Source: Klebsiella pneumoniae
GTDB lineage: Bacteria; Myxococcota_A; UBA796; GCA-2862545
Assembly: GCA_945861065.1 (NCBI GenBank)
Contig: CAMASI010000009.1
Coordinates: 1 to 64,000, forward strand
Direction: 5' to 3'
Length of the DNA stretch: 64,000 bases
Part shown: positions 42,901 through 53,630 of the stretch, piece after piece
Layout: each line of letters begins with the position of its first letter
Position numbering within the stretch: position 1 is the stretch's first letter
Position numbers and translations under genes: made by a program
Notes under the pieces: generated by a model
The model's database searches: none
Seen by the model: the letters and a program-made list of their open reading frames with translations, nothing else
What the model was told of the DNA's origin: nothing

Positions 42901-45900
42901 GACCCCAACGAAGACCAGGCGGACGGCGACGGGGACGGCGCTGGCGACACCTGCGACACGTGCCCGGATGGGGACGATTCGGCAGATGCCGACCTCGATC
43001 TGGTCGCAGATGCTTGCGACAACTGCCCGATCGACGTCAATGCGGACCAGCAGGACGACGATGGGGACGGCGTCGGCGACCCCTGCGACGTGTGCGGTGG
43101 ATTCGATGACTTCGACGATGTGGACGTCGATGGAACGCCGGAAGGCTGCGACAACTGCCCCGGTGTGACCAACGACCAAGCGGACGCCGACAGCGATTTC
43201 GTGGGCGATGTTTGCGACCAGTGCGCGGACTTCGACGACCTCGACGACTTCGACGTGGACGCGGTTCCTGACGGCTGCGACAACTGCATCGACGTGGCGA
43301 ACGACCAAGCCGACCTCGACCTCGACACGGTCGGCGACGCCTGCGACCAATGCCCCGGGTCCGATGATCTGGCCGACGTCGACGTGGACTCTGCGCCGGA
43401 CGATTGCGACCTGTGCCCAGACGTGCCCGACGACCAATCCGACGCCGATTCCGACTTCGTGGGCGACGCTTGCGACTTGTGCGACGGCTTCGACGATGCG
43501 GCGGACGACGACCTCGACACCGTCGCCGATGGGTGCGACAACTGCCTTGGTGTCTTCAACGACCAGTCTGACGCCGACTTCGACGGCGCGGGCGATGCTT
43601 GCGACGTGTGTCCCGACGGTGACGACTTCCTCGACACCGATGGCGACGGCGTTCCGAACGCCTGCGACGCCTGTGACGGTGACCTGAGCGATGACGACGG
43701 CGATACCGTGGCCAACGCCTGCGACGCCTGTCCCGGCTTCGACGACTTCGACGACGCCGATGGCGACACGGTGGCCGAGGGCTGCGACGCCTGCCCGGGG
43801 CTGGCAGACGACCAGGCCGACGACGATGGCGACAGTGTGGGCGACGTGTGCGAAGCCTGTCCCGGCTCCGACGATCTCGATGATGTGGACGCCGATGGGG
43901 TGGCCGAGGGCTGCGACAACTGCCCGGGTTTGGACAACGATCAGGCCGACACCGACGTCGACGGCGTGGGCGACGCCTGCGACGACTGTATCGGAACGCT
44001 CGACGATGCCGATAGCGATGGCGCTGCCGATGCGTGCGACAACTGCGTGAGCGTGGCCAACGACACCCAGGCTGACGAGGACGGGGACGGAGCGGGCGAC
44101 GCCTGCGATTCCTGTCCCACACTGTTCGACGACGGCGCAGACCTCGATGGAGACAGCACCGCCGACAATTGCGACGTGTGCCCGACGTTGGGATGTGCCT
44201 CCGCCTGTGGCGACGTCGATAGCGACGGGGATGTGGACATCGCCGACCAGGCGCTGCTGTCCACCAAGATCCTGACCGGCATTGTGGTGCCGTCGTATTG
44301 CCAAGCCTTGGCGGGCGACGTCAACGGCGATGGGTCGCTGTCGGCCTCCGATGTTGTCGTGTTGACCGACGCGATATTGGCGGGTGGGCCACTGTCCTGC
44401 CGCGAGCAGCAGGCCGACACCGATGCCGACACGTTTGGCGACGAATGCGATCTGTGTGCGGGTGGGGACGACCGGTTGGACGCGGATGCAGATGGGTCGC
44501 CGGACGATTGTGACCTGTGCCCGTCGGGTGTGGACACCGAAGACGTAGACGGGGACATGGTTCCCGACGCCTGCGATGTGTGCGACGGCTTCGATGACTT
44601 CGACGATGTGGACGCCGATGGTTCACCCGATGGCTGCGACGATTGTGACGGGCCGCTCGCCGACGGCGACGTGGATGGCGTGGCGGACGCCTGCGACACG
44701 TGCCCAGGGCTCTTCGACCCGGGTCAAGCGGATCGGGACGGCGACGGTGCCGGTGACCCCTGCGACGGCTGCCCGGACGCCGGTTGCGCCGAGTTGTGCG
44801 GGGACGCCGACCTCGATGGCGACGTGGATGTTGCCGATGCCTCGATGCTGTCGATCAAGCTGCTGACGGGCGTGGTCGTGCCCACGGCGTGTCAGAGCAA
44901 GGCAGCGGACGTGGACGGCGACGGTGCATTGTCGGTCGCGGATGTGGACGTGCTCGCCGACTTCCTGGTTGTGGGCACGCCGCTCGCGTGTCGCGACAGC
45001 CAGTCCGACCTTGATGCCGACAGCGTGGCCGACGACTGCGACGTCTGTGTGGGTGGCGATGATCGGGTCGAAGGGGATGGCGATGGCGTGCCCAACGATT
45101 GCGACGCGTGCGATGGCGGCGACGACCGGCTCGACGACGACGCCGACGGGTTCCCGGACGATTGCGACAGCTGTCCGGGCTTCGACGACGCGGTGGACGA
45201 CGACGGCGACGGCGTGGCCGACGGTTGTGACGATTGTGGCCCGCTCAGCCCCGACACGGACTTCGACGGGGTCGCAGATGCCTGCGATGTGTGCGTAGGT
45301 GGCGATGACCTCGTCGAAACCGACGGTGACGGCGTGCCTGACGATTGCGACCTATGCCCTGACGAAGACGACACGGTGGATGCAGATACCGACAGCGTTC
45401 CCGACGGGTGCGACCTGTGCGACGGCTTCGACGATCTCGAAGACGCCGACCTCGACACGAACCCGGACGCTTGCGACCCGTGTCCGGCTGAACCCGACGA
45501 AGCGGACGACGATTCCGACGGCGCGTGGACCTGCATTGATTGCGACGATGGCGATTCCGCGCTCAACCCCGACGACGTGGACAGCGACGGGTATTCGACC
45601 TGCGACGGCGACTGCGCAGACGGCCTGTCGGCCATCCATCCCGGTGCGGCGGAGGTGCCCAACGGCATCGACGACAACTGCAACGGGCTGACCGACGAAG
45701 GCGGGGACGCGGACGGCGACGGGTACACCGTGGCGGGCGGCGATTGCAACGACCTGGACCCGGCGGTTCATCCCGGTGCCGAGGAGGTGTGCAACGGCGC
45801 GGACGACGACTGCGATCTGGTCATCGACGAGGGCACGGAGTGTGTCGACGACGACGGCGATGGGTACTGCGAAGGCCCGTTGTGCACCGACGACACGCTT

Positions 45901-46704
45901 CCGGGCGACTGCGGCGACAACGATCTGTCGATCTACCCAGGCGCGTTCGAGGACCTGTCCAACGGCGTGGACGACGATTGTGACGGAGAGGTGGACAACG
46001 GCACCCCGGATGCGGACGGCGATGGTTGGGGCGACGAGGTGGACTGCGACCCGCTGGACCCGACGGTGTACCCTGGGGCGCCCGAACTGCTCGATGGCCT
46101 CGATAACGACTGTGACGGGCTCATCGACGAAGGCACCGACGTGGTGGACGATGATGAAGACGGGTTCACGGAAGAGGCCGGCGACTGCGACGATGGCGAT
46201 GAAACCGTCAATCCGGCTGCGCCGGATTTGCCCAACGGTCGAGATGACGATTGTGACGGCCTGATCGACGAAGACACGACGTTGTCGGACGATGACGGCG
46301 ACGGGCTCAGCGAAAACGACGGGGATTGTGACGACGGAAATGCCGACGCACACCCCGGAGGTGTCGAGGTGCTTGACGGTGCGGACAACGACTGCGACGG
46401 CCTGATCGACGAGGACTTGGACGACCTGGACTTGGACGGTTGGACCGTGTTGGGCGGGGATTGTGACGACAATGACGGCTGGGTCAACCCCGGACGTGCC
46501 GAACTGTGCCTGGACGGGGTCGACAACAACTGCGATGGCGCGGTGGACGAGACTTGCGCCGACACGGCCGAAGCCCTGGACTCCAAATCGACGGGCACCT
46601 GCGGCTGCGGCGATTCCAGCGGCGATTCCGGCGGCGACACGGGCGCCGCCTGGTTGTGGGTAGGCCTACCCTTGCTGTGGCGGCAACGGCGGCGCCCCGC
46701 GTAG
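39967..46704 (+). CDS. Giant Asp-rich calcium-binding repeat surface protein
   Basis: This 2245-residue exported protein has a signal peptide ([15 protein letters not shown]) and a flavodoxin/ThuA-like N-terminal domain (about 20-225: [27 protein letters not shown]). One MopE-like unit and about six CxDGxDNDxDGxxDCxDxDC units follow (to about 425). Several dozen thrombospondin-type-3-like repeats fill about 430-1840 (CDNCP...DQxDxDxDxxGDxCDxC). Two dockerin-like modules interrupt them at about 1414-1478 and 1611-1676. MopE-type repeats (about 1845-2205) and a C-terminal anchor [33 protein letters not shown] close it. It should bind many calcium ions at the cell surface. No enzyme motif was seen. 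Confidence 0.87.
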   Translation: MLGFLLLATTPAAAQDIMVCYADLYQWDVEAHLLASGMFTKVTMTDCRFTTPTLATMLTYDGILVYSNYAFSNATTLGDRLADYVDVGGGVVHAAFSNVFGGTLEGRWNTGNYKAFSYGNNTSGTLRSIVPIDALHPILAGIWKPVVTFNGGSSTYHGTPCTKTAGATLVANWSDGSALVSEHVPSGVGAVVGLNFFPASSVARGDFWTDSTDGEALLVNSLLWVTDVDKDLDGFSVGGGGDCDDLDPTINPDAAEDCSDTLDNDCDATIDCADLDCVGLSACDEVCDDGTDEDFDGLIDCDDPDCITDFACIEHCDDGLDDDYDGLIDCADPDCIGDPNCVEVCGDGLDNDFDGLKDCADGDCFGDPACVEDCDNGIDDDFDGHKDCADADCAGDPFCAEVCDDGFDNDLDGQTDCTDSDCWEEAFCCDDDLDGFLDSEGSCGGADCDDHAFDVGDLDGDLVPNTCDNCLSTVNLDQADSDGDGAGNVCDACPGFDDELDLEGDNIPDGCDNCPEVTNPAQADGDLDGAGDVCDLCPGIDDGIDDDGDAAPDGCDNCFDLFNPGQEDDDGDGFGDDCDTCAGFPDSEDLDADLVADGCDTCPLDFDPLQEDEDADTVGDFCDNCPGEDDRIDADGDSFPDACDNCPFASNPLQKDTDLDGVGNNCDACPGFDDADDADVDLVPDGCDLCPLVADPDQFDTDLDGAGDACDVCEGGDDFIDGDVDTVPDACDNCEDDVNEDQSDADGDGFGDVCDSCAEGDDTVDSDDDDIADACDNCPVNRNPSQKDDDVDTVGNACDVCEGGDDLLDVDTDLVPDACDLCPDVADDQTDTDFDAVGDACDLCPGEDDGDDVDGDLAPDACDVCPDHFDPDQLDADFDTIGDVCDSCEGQDDTLDADADDVPDGCDGCDDVPDPDQADLDVDAVGDACDNCPLDVNLDQADADGDVVGDVCDLCDGGDDRLDVDADLVPDACDNCPLDPNEDQADGDGDGAGDTCDTCPDGDDSADADLDLVADACDNCPIDVNADQQDDDGDGVGDPCDVCGGFDDFDDVDVDGTPEGCDNCPGVTNDQADADSDFVGDVCDQCADFDDLDDFDVDAVPDGCDNCIDVANDQADLDLDTVGDACDQCPGSDDLADVDVDSAPDDCDLCPDVPDDQSDADSDFVGDACDLCDGFDDAADDDLDTVADGCDNCLGVFNDQSDADFDGAGDACDVCPDGDDFLDTDGDGVPNACDACDGDLSDDDGDTVANACDACPGFDDFDDADGDTVAEGCDACPGLADDQADDDGDSVGDVCEACPGSDDLDDVDADGVAEGCDNCPGLDNDQADTDVDGVGDACDDCIGTLDDADSDGAADACDNCVSVANDTQADEDGDGAGDACDSCPTLFDDGADLDGDSTADNCDVCPTLGCASACGDVDSDGDVDIADQALLSTKILTGIVVPSYCQALAGDVNGDGSLSASDVVVLTDAILAGGPLSCREQQADTDADTFGDECDLCAGGDDRLDADADGSPDDCDLCPSGVDTEDVDGDMVPDACDVCDGFDDFDDVDADGSPDGCDDCDGPLADGDVDGVADACDTCPGLFDPGQADRDGDGAGDPCDGCPDAGCAELCGDADLDGDVDVADASMLSIKLLTGVVVPTACQSKAADVDGDGALSVADVDVLADFLVVGTPLACRDSQSDLDADSVADDCDVCVGGDDRVEGDGDGVPNDCDACDGGDDRLDDDADGFPDDCDSCPGFDDAVDDDGDGVADGCDDCGPLSPDTDFDGVADACDVCVGGDDLVETDGDGVPDDCDLCPDEDDTVDADTDSVPDGCDLCDGFDDLEDADLDTNPDACDPCPAEPDEADDDSDGAWTCIDCDDGDSALNPDDVDSDGYSTCDGDCADGLSAIHPGAAEVPNGIDDNCNGLTDEGGDADGDGYTVAGGDCNDLDPAVHPGAEEVCNGADDDCDLVIDEGTECVDDDGDGYCEGPLCTDDTLPGDCGDNDLSIYPGAFEDLSNGVDDDCDGEVDNGTPDADGDGWGDEVDCDPLDPTVYPGAPELLDGLDNDCDGLIDEGTDVVDDDEDGFTEEAGDCDDGDETVNPAAPDLPNGRDDDCDGLIDEDTTLSDDDGDGLSENDGDCDDGNADAHPGGVEVLDGADNDCDGLIDEDLDDLDLDGWTVLGGDCDDNDGWVNPGRAELCLDGVDNNCDGAVDETCADTAEALDSKSTGTCGCGDSSGDSGGDTGAAWLWVGLPLLWRQRRRPA
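41360..45480 (+). repeat. Coding tandem array of thrombospondin-type-3-like repeats
   Basis: Short units of roughly 60-130 bp with GAC/GAT-rich codons and TGCGAC signatures repeat through most of the giant gene. Long antisense open frames over this stretch are a by-product of the biased codons. Such arrays can expand or contract and are easy to misassemble. Confidence 0.75.
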
Positions 46705-46777
46705 GGCGGCACGGGGGTAGCGATTGACAGGCCCGCCCCGGGCGTGCGGTGGTTAGGCCGCTTGCCGGAGGATTGTC

Positions 46778-48289
46778 ATGCGCAACACGGCGCTCTGCGG
46801 TCTGGTCATCGGCTGTACCCCTGCCGCGTCTGACGGCGACACCGGTGCCCCAGCGGACATCGAGGTCAGCCCGCTGTCCATTCAGTTTCCGGGTCTAGTT
46901 CCGGGCGCGTCTGACACACGTTCGTTCTCCATAACCAACGGGGGCGACGATTCCCTAGACGTGGACGACCTGGTGTTGGAAGGCGAGGCGTTCGCGTTGT
47001 CGCAGGTGGCTGGCACAACACTCGCCCCAGGTGAGGCCGTCTACATCGACGTGACCTACACCGCCGGCACAACGGGAACCATCGGCTCGGTCACGGTGAA
47101 CAGCACCGACGAAGATGAGCGCACCATCGTCGTGGCACTTTCCGGCGACGCAGACGTGCCCGACATCGCCTTCGAACCCGCTTTCCCAGAGGTGAGCGCC
47201 TTTGTGCCTTGCGATGGCGTTGAGGGTGTGGGTCTACGCAACGATGGCGGTTCCGATCTAGTCGTCGATTCGATTCTCTGGGAAGGGGATCCGGCCATCA
47301 CATTCAACGGCCTGCCCCCACTCCCGTTGACGCTTGCGGCCGGAGATTCAGCCAATTTCGAGTTGTGGCTTGACGGTTCCACCGAGGGGAATTCCGAAGG
47401 GTCGATTCGTCTGATCTCGAATGACCCGGAAGGTGACCTCGTGGTCTCAGTCACTGGCGATACGAGCTATGCGACCACCGTTACCGACAGCTTCCTGGTG
47501 CCTGCCGACGCGGCGGTGGACATCATCGTGTTGGTGGATACGAGCCCATCGATGGGCCTGAGTTCCGCTGAACTCGGGGCTGAATTTAGCGATTTCATCA
47601 TGGTGATCAATGCCGTCACTGCTGGGTGGCGGTTGGGTGTGGTGAACTCGCTGGACGGTTGTTTCAACCAAGGGGTACTCAGTCCTGATGTGCCGGACTA
47701 TCAGGAATTATTCAATACGGCGGTGACGACCTTTGAACCGCACATTCTGCAGGAGAGCCTGCTTCTCCTGGCCGACGTTGCGCTGGAAGACACGGGTCCT
47801 GGCCTGTGCAACGACCAATTCTTGCGTCTAGGCGGGTTACTCCATATCATTGTGGTGTCCGACGAACGTGACCTCTCGCCCGGTTATTGGCTAAACTGGG
47901 TCGAGGGCTATCGGCAGTATGTGGCTGCACCAGAACTGCTCACGGTGAGCGGTGTGGTCAATGTGTACAATACCTGCGGCAGCTTGAATGGCGCCTCGGG
48001 TTACCTGGAAGCAATTGCCGAAACGGGCGGTGTCACACTCGATATCTGTGATTCGGGCTGGGGATCTCAAATTGACCAACTGGCCGATGCCTCATTGCAA
48101 GCGCTGACACACTATCCGTTATCGGATTTGCCGGATCCGCAGAGCCTGGTCGTGCGGGTGGACGGTGTGGGCGTCACATCGGGCTGGATTTACGACGAAG
48201 TAGAAAACGAGGTCGTCTTCGAAGAAGTTCTGTTTGATGGAGGCGAACTGATCGAGATCACGTTCGGCGTTCCTTCGGCGTGTGAGTGA
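46778..48289 (+). CDS. vWA-domain lipoprotein with choice-of-anchor N-terminal domains
   Basis: This 503-residue lipoprotein (leader NTALCGLVIGC) has two immunoglobulin-like choice-of-anchor D domains (about 28-225; IQFPGLVPGASDTRSFSITNGG, VNSTDEDERTIVVALSGDA). A von Willebrand A domain (about 245-440) begins IIVLVDTSPSMG, so the DxSxS metal-binding MIDAS site is intact. Cys pairs (DGCFN, GLCND, NTCGS, DICDS) suggest disulfides. It ends with a short beta module (GWIYDEVENEVVFEEV...IEITFG). It is probably a surface adhesin or protein-interaction subunit. ATG 46778 has GGAGGA upstream. Confidence 0.83.
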   Translation: MRNTALCGLVIGCTPAASDGDTGAPADIEVSPLSIQFPGLVPGASDTRSFSITNGGDDSLDVDDLVLEGEAFALSQVAGTTLAPGEAVYIDVTYTAGTTGTIGSVTVNSTDEDERTIVVALSGDADVPDIAFEPAFPEVSAFVPCDGVEGVGLRNDGGSDLVVDSILWEGDPAITFNGLPPLPLTLAAGDSANFELWLDGSTEGNSEGSIRLISNDPEGDLVVSVTGDTSYATTVTDSFLVPADAAVDIIVLVDTSPSMGLSSAELGAEFSDFIMVINAVTAGWRLGVVNSLDGCFNQGVLSPDVPDYQELFNTAVTTFEPHILQESLLLLADVALEDTGPGLCNDQFLRLGGLLHIIVVSDERDLSPGYWLNWVEGYRQYVAAPELLTVSGVVNVYNTCGSLNGASGYLEAIAETGGVTLDICDSGWGSQIDQLADASLQALTHYPLSDLPDPQSLVVRVDGVGVTSGWIYDEVENEVVFEEVLFDGGELIEITFGVPSACE

Positions 48290-48301
48290 CCCTGTTTTTT
48301 T

Positions 48302-48306
48302 GGAGG
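48302..48306 (+). promoter_or_regulatory. Ribosome-binding site fixing the start of the interrupted MopE-like gene
   Basis: GGAGG stands five bases before ATG 48312, whose product begins with a plausible signal peptide. This supports 48312, not the GTG at 48441, as the true start of the following gene. Confidence 0.7.
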
Positions 48307-48311
48307 TCGCG

Positions 48312-51290
48312 ATGTCTGTCCTTGGTTTATTTTGGCCGGTGACCGCGCTTGCGGGCATGCGAATTGGCGACGATGGGGATCTTCAGCTCACGATCAATGA
48401 CGCAGGGGGGTGGTGTAATTAGGCCAACGAGTGCCTGCGCGTGCCCACTGTCCTCGGTGACATGGAAATCATTTTTCCCGGCACTCCGTGGCAGGACACG
48501 GCGGTGCAGTACACGCGGGCTGCGGGAGGCATCGTTGCTGAAAATGCCAACTGGAGCGTCTTGTTGGGCTGGTCGGCAATTCTTGAGGACAGGTCGACGG
48601 CAGATCAGTTCGAGGCCTGGGCGGCGTGGAGAGTCGACGACCTCAGCATCGAGCAGAGCACGCGTTGGGTGCCGGGGAGTTCCGTCGTTGAGTTCCAATG
48701 GACATTCACGAACGATGGTGTTGACCCCATTAGCGATATTTTATTGGTGCACGCCTTTGACCCTGACACCGACTGGCTGTTGACGTCGTCCTTCGATACA
48801 CTGTGCAATACGGCCGACGGATATGCTTCGTCGCAGGGTTTGTACGTGCCCACGACAATGGCGTACGGCGTGTGTGACCGCATCAACCAGGATGTGGGTC
48901 ATACCAATCCCTGGGCGACAGTACCGACCGCGGTGTATGTGGATTTCGACGGCGACCCTGTCGACGCGGCTATGCATCTCCGCACCTTTGTCGCGGCCCT
49001 TGATCCGTTGGAAAGTGTCGGGGCCACAGGGTTCCTCTTATGGGGTGATGCTGCGGTTGCTCGTGAGGCCTGGGAGGTGGCATTTGGGGCGACCTGTTGT
49101 GCGGACCCTGACGTGGACTTGGATGGCTACGACGACCTGTTGTGTGGCGGCGACGACTGCGCGCCGACGGATCCGTCCCGGTCTCCTGCGGCCGTCGAGA
49201 CCTGCGACCATGTCGACGAGGATTGTGACGGCTCGGAGGTCGGGGCCGTGGATGGCACGCTGCAATTCTACGATGGAGATGGGGATGGGGATGGTGCGGG
49301 CCCCGGCGAATTGGTGTGCCCTTGGGAGCCTAGGTGGGTAGCGACGGACACGGATTGCGACGATACCGACAACGGTATCTCCAGCTTAAGCGTTGAATTG
49401 TGTAACGGCGTGGATGATGATTGCGACGGTTTGGTGGATGAAGCCGGTGCTATGGACATCCCGTGGTCTACCGACGCGGACGGGGATGGGTTTGGCAGCA
49501 GAGTCGGTTCCGTGCTTGCCTGTCTTTCCCCTGGCGCAGGATTTGTGCCCGACGATACGGACTGTAACGACGGGGACGCGGCGATCCTACCGGGTGCGAT
49601 CGAAGTTTGCGACGATGTCGATCAGGACTGCAACGGGCTTCGCGACGATGGAATCGCTACGTTTCCGATTTGGCTCGACGGGGATGCAGATGGCTACGGG
49701 GATCAAGCCATTCCTACCTTCGATTGTGCCGTTCCGGTAGGTTGGACTGCGGTGGGTGGGGATTGTTCGGATATCGATGCGGCGATTCACCCCGATCGCG
49801 ATGAGAGCTGCAACCTGATTGACGATGATTGTGATTTGGCGGTGGATGAGCCGCCTGTCGTGGGCGGCGGCGGTGCGTACGCAGATTGGGACCTCGACGG
49901 GCACGGCGATCCAGCGGCGCCTATTGACGCTTGCGGGCCTGGACCTGGGGTGTCCCTGTTGGCGGACGATTGCGACGACACCAATTTCAGCGTTTATCCG
50001 GGTGCTCTGGAAACCTGCGACGGCGAGGATGAGGACTGCAACGGGATTGTCGATGATGGATTCGGGATTGTGGACGCATTTATCGACGCCGACGGCGACG
50101 GTTTTGGTGACGCTCCGATTGCGGCGTGTGCGTTAGGCGTGGGCATTGTGGCCGTCGATGGAGATTGTGACGATTTGGACGTAAATACGTACCCGGGTGC
50201 CACCGAAATCTGTGACCTCGCGGACAACGATTGTAATGGAATCGCAGATGATGCTGGCGTCGTTACAGCTTGGACCGACGCAGATTTGGACGGATTTGGA
50301 GACGCCTTATTGCCCGTTCTGATGCCGGTCTGTGAAGTGGGTGCTGGCACGAGCCTTGATGCGACGGACTGCGACGATTCGGACGCCTCTGTGTTCCCAG
50401 GTGCGGACGAGACTTGTGATGGCGTCGACAACGATTGCAACTTGGCAGTGGACGACGAGGCCATGGACGCGACGACCTGGTACCCGGACGCGGACGGCGA
50501 CGGAATCGGACCTGACGAGGGCGCTGTTCTGGCGTGCGAGTCGCCCGTCGGGTCCGTTTCATCGTCGGGCGACTGCAATGACGACGATGCGGACCTGTTC
50601 CCCGGCAACCCTGAGCGCTGCGACGACGCCGATCAGGACTGCGACGAAGAGGTGGATGAGGACCCAATCGATCCGGGATTCTGGTATGTAGACGGGGACG
50701 GCGATGGCTATGGTGCCGAAACCTCCGTGGTGATTGCGTGTGACGCACCCGTAGGAACTGTGGCCCAAGGGGGTGATTGTGAGGATGGGGATCCGGCCCT
50801 CAACCCGGGCACCGACGAACACTGTGACGACGTGGACGAGGATTGCAACGTGCTAGTCGATGATGATCCAGTGGATGGGGCGACCTGGTACGACGACGTC
50901 GACGGAGATGGGTTTGGCGACCCCGCATCGGCGGGAACGGCCTGTTCTCAGCCCGCGGGAACCGTTGCCGACGGTACGGATTGCGACGACGGTGACGCGA
51001 ACGCTTGGCCGGGCGCGCCGGGTTGGAGCGACGACTGCGAGCCGCTGGGTGGAACGGGGGGCAGCGGTGCTACCGCCGGTTCCGGCGGGTCCGGGGGAAC
51101 CGGCGCGACGGGAGGAGGGACAGGCGGGACAGGTGCTACGACGGGCACGGGAGCGGGAAGCGGTCTCCAAGGTGAAGAGGCGGACCCGTCAGGATGCAGT
51201 TGCGACGGGAGTTCGGGCGGACGCTCCGGCGCATGGATGCTGCTGGGAGCGCTCGGCTGGCTCGGTCGCCGAAACCGGCGCGGAACCTGA
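48312..51290 (+). pseudogene. MopE-repeat surface protein with in-frame TAG
   Basis: From ATG 48312 the frame encodes a signal peptide (MSVLGLFWPVTALAG) and 21 more residues, then TAG at 48420-48422. The same frame continues open to 51290 for over 950 codons, so one gene appears split by a nonsense codon. Without the upstream part the body has no export signal although it is clearly extracellular. The body has a beta domain (about 50-260), then ten MopE-type units (DxDGDGFGD...TDCDDxDxxxxPGAxExCDGxDxDC) and a 40-residue Gly/Thr/Ser/Ala linker. The C-terminal anchor is CSCDGSSGGRSGAWMLLGALGWLGRRNRR. GTG 48441 could restart translation, but without a leader. Confidence 0.75.
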
Positions 51291-51314
51291 GCGGCGGATT
51301 GGCCCTGGCCCAAC

Positions 51315-51629
51315 CTACTCGATTTCGTAGTGGACATGCACTTCCGAGCCCACGGGCGGGGCGACGCCCACCACGTCGACGCGCTGTTCCGCGGGATCGT
51401 ACACAAAGCCATCGGGGGCCAGGTCCGTTCGCTCCGCTTCCAGGAGCCACCACACATGGATGCTGTCGGCGACGGCGGCGTACGAAAGCACAAAGCTCGA
51501 TGTGGCCGGGGACGCTAGCGCCCATCCCGCGATGTCCGAAATGCACGTTGTCCAGTCGAACCCGCAGAGCAACCGCATGCGAAGCCCCGGTACAGTTGGC
51601 CATGGCTGGACCGTCCTGAGGTTAGCCAC
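51315..51629 (-). pseudogene. C-terminal fragment of a vWA-lipoprotein-like gene
   Basis: This 104-codon frame ends DGFVYDPAEQRVDVVGV and PPVGSEVHVHYE. The same pattern (aromatic-x-YD, hydrophobic strand, GxxVxVxY) ends the intact vWA lipoprotein encoded at 46778-48289. The N-terminal half is not a leader and the vWA domain is absent. The start (GTG 51629) sits against the divergent Kelch gene. I take it as a remnant, though a short real protein cannot be excluded. Confidence 0.42.
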
Positions 51630-51644
51630 GGTCCGGAGGTGGCC

Positions 51645-52700
51645 ATGTCTCTGATCGTTTGGGTGCTGGCTTGTGGCGGAGGCGACGAAGGATCCACGAC
51701 TGACGCCGTAGACACAGACCCTGGCGTGACGGAGACACCTGGTGGCGGCACGCTACCCGACGGGGTTGTATGTGCTCCCGAAAACGTGGACGAGTGGATC
51801 TGGGGCACGCCAATTCGGGAGCCGTTGGCGTCGATGGCCTTTGCCGGCATCGCTGGGCAGGTGTATGTTCTCGGCGGCCGCACGGAAACGGCCGTGTCGG
51901 ATTTTGCGCTGCGCGGCGAGTTTGTGGAGGGTGCGCTGGACTGGTCGCCCACCACGTCCTTGCCGTCGCCCGTGGAAGAACCGGCCTCCGTTGTCGTGGA
52001 GGGTCGGTTGTATGTCATCGGTGGAGATGATGGAACCGAGAATTGGGACACGATTTGGTCCGCAGTTTCCGACGAATTGGGGGAGCTGTCCGTGTGGAGA
52101 GAAGAAACGCCCCTTCCTGTGCCAACGCGTTCTGCTTCGGTCATTTCGGCAGTGGGGCGCCTGTATGTGGCCGGTGGGTACGCGGGCGGTGGGTTGGGCG
52201 ACTTGACGGACGCGGTGTGGTCAACTCCCGTCGGCGCGGATGGCGTTGTGGGGCCGTGGCGAGAGGAGTCCGCCCTGACGGAGCCCAGTTCGGGCGTGGC
52301 GTTGGGGCTCGGCGCTGCCGGGCTCGTCGCGGTGGGCGGGTTGTTAGGCACGGCAATTACCAATCTCGCATTCGAAGCGGAGGTCGGCGCGGACGGTGTT
52401 CTAGGCAAGTGGAAAGAAGCGGGATTGTATTCGGATTCGGTGGCCTCCGTGGGTTTACAGTTTGGGGATGACCTCATCCTGTTAGGAGGCATCGCGGCCA
52501 ACGGACAGTCAAGCAATCGGGGCAGTTCTGCGGACCTTTCGGGGGGGTGGCCGTTGGCGTTGCTGGCCATTCAACCGCTACCCGCGCCCCGCTCGGCCCA
52601 CGCTTTCATGTTTGCGGGGGACTCGCTGGTGGTTGCAGGTGGCCTGAATCAGGTCGGGGTGCCATTCAATGACGTACGCGTTGGATTGTTCTGCAAATAG
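51645..52700 (+). CDS. Kelch-like beta-propeller lipoprotein
   Basis: This 351-residue protein has a lipoprotein leader (SLIVWVLAC) and a Gly/Asp/Thr tether. Repeats of the form GQVYVLGG, GRLYVIGGDDG, GRLYVAGGYAGGG, GLVAVGGLLG, DDLILLGGIA and DSLVVAGGLN give about six Kelch blades. Cys near residue 47 and at the C-terminus (FCK) may close the ring. It is probably a surface protein with a binding role. ATG 51645 follows GGAGG at six bases. Confidence 0.82.
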   Translation: MSLIVWVLACGGGDEGSTTDAVDTDPGVTETPGGGTLPDGVVCAPENVDEWIWGTPIREPLASMAFAGIAGQVYVLGGRTETAVSDFALRGEFVEGALDWSPTTSLPSPVEEPASVVVEGRLYVIGGDDGTENWDTIWSAVSDELGELSVWREETPLPVPTRSASVISAVGRLYVAGGYAGGGLGDLTDAVWSTPVGADGVVGPWREESALTEPSSGVALGLGAAGLVAVGGLLGTAITNLAFEAEVGADGVLGKWKEAGLYSDSVASVGLQFGDDLILLGGIAANGQSSNRGSSADLSGGWPLALLAIQPLPAPRSAHAFMFAGDSLVVAGGLNQVGVPFNDVRVGLFCK

Positions 52701-52708
52701 GACGACGC

Positions 52709-52726
52709 ACAGCGGCGGGCAAGCGC
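52709..52726 (+). repeat. 18-bp intergenic repeat, copy 2
   Basis: This is identical to bases 12488-12505. It lies 8 bases after the Kelch-like gene stop, in a 33-bp gap before the convergent metallophosphoesterase gene. Confidence 0.6.
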
Positions 52727-52733
52727 TGTCAGG

Positions 52734-53630
52734 TCACCGGCCTGTTGCGAACGCACCCCCCTCTTCCGGCCGAAACCCGTTTCCGTCATAATGGAATCGT
52801 TCGATTGCGCCGAGTTTGCCGTCCGTTACGTCGTAGACGGCCATGGCTGCGCACCGTTGCACCTCCGGGCGATAGGCGTACCCCGATGAGCCGCAGTTGA
52901 GCAGCGGGACGCGGACGTCGCCCAGGTCGACGTCGACGCGGTATCCTCGGTGCTCGTGGCCGCTGAGGATGGCGAGCGGTCGTTTGCGCGCCTTGCGAAG
53001 CACCTCAATCACGGCTGCCGCATTTCGGAGCCCGTGGTCCCAGCCATCGTACAGTGCGCCTTGTCGGTCCAGCAGCGGGTAATGCACACACAGGACGACG
53101 TCTCTTGATTCCAAGTCCGGCGAATTGAGCGCGTGTGACAGTCCGATCAGTTGGTCGGCAGGCAAGATTCCATGCGCATGAAGGCCCGTGGGCTGATTGG
53201 GATCGAGCCCGAGTACCGTGAGACTGCCTATTTCCAGGCGCGTGACGGGGCCGGTTCCGCCCATCCATACATCGAAATGTTTTCTGATCCGGTCGGAGTT
53301 ATGGGCGCCGTGCGTATAGCGGTCATGGTTTCCAGGAATCACAAACGTTGGCGTCGTGGAAAGCACCGGATCGAGCGCGGCACGAGCGGTTGCAAATTCA
53401 CTGTCGAGCGATGTCGATGTCAGGTCTCCCGTCAGGCAGACGAGGTCGGGTTTCAGGTCGGTGAGGTGCTGGACCAAAGCCGCTTGCACGGTTCTCGAAA
53501 AATGATTCTTCCGCCTCCGAAAAATCAGGTTCGCCGTTCCAATGAGACGCTTGGGCGACCGCAGCAACTCGCTGGTGGTCGCCGGTTCATACCAATGAAT
53601 GTCTGTGGCGTGCGCGATCCTCACGCTCAA
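52734..53630 (-). CDS. Calcineurin-like metallophosphoesterase
   Basis: This 298-residue soluble protein has all di-metal motifs in order: ATDIHW (DxH), TGDLTS, GNHDRY, CVHYPL and SGHEHRGY. The family hydrolyses phosphoesters of nucleotides, lipids or proteins; the substrate is unknown. The start TTG 53630 overlaps the stop of the upstream protease gene (TTGA); GTG 53624 is an alternative. It has no signal peptide, unlike the two genes before it. Confidence 0.88.
   Translation of the reverse strand: MSVRIAHATDIHWYEPATTSELLRSPKRLIGTANLIFRRRKNHFSRTVQAALVQHLTDLKPDLVCLTGDLTSTSLDSEFATARAALDPVLSTTPTFVIPGNHDRYTHGAHNSDRIRKHFDVWMGGTGPVTRLEIGSLTVLGLDPNQPTGLHAHGILPADQLIGLSHALNSPDLESRDVVLCVHYPLLDRQGALYDGWDHGLRNAAAVIEVLRKARKRPLAILSGHEHRGYRVDVDLGDVRVPLLNCGSSGYAYRPEVQRCAAMAVYDVTDGKLGAIERFHYDGNGFRPEEGGAFATGR

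Noticed and set aside
42535-44304. Long antisense open frame of 589 codons in the giant repeat gene
   Set aside because: It is Val/Ala/Gly-repetitive and the direct mirror of Asp-rich codons on the plus strand; it has no ribosome site or recognisable domain.
41360-45480. Regular short repeats that could be taken for a CRISPR array
   Set aside because: The repeats are in frame within a coding sequence, vary in length and sequence, and have no unique spacers of constant size or cas genes.
46724-46729. TTGACA, like a -35 promoter box upstream of the vWA gene
   Set aside because: No acceptable -10 box is found at 16-19 bases; the spacer and downstream sequence are GC-rich.
48295-48301. Run of seven T after the vWA gene, like a terminator
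   Set aside because: No stable GC stem directly precedes the T-run, and the ribosome site of the next gene follows at once.
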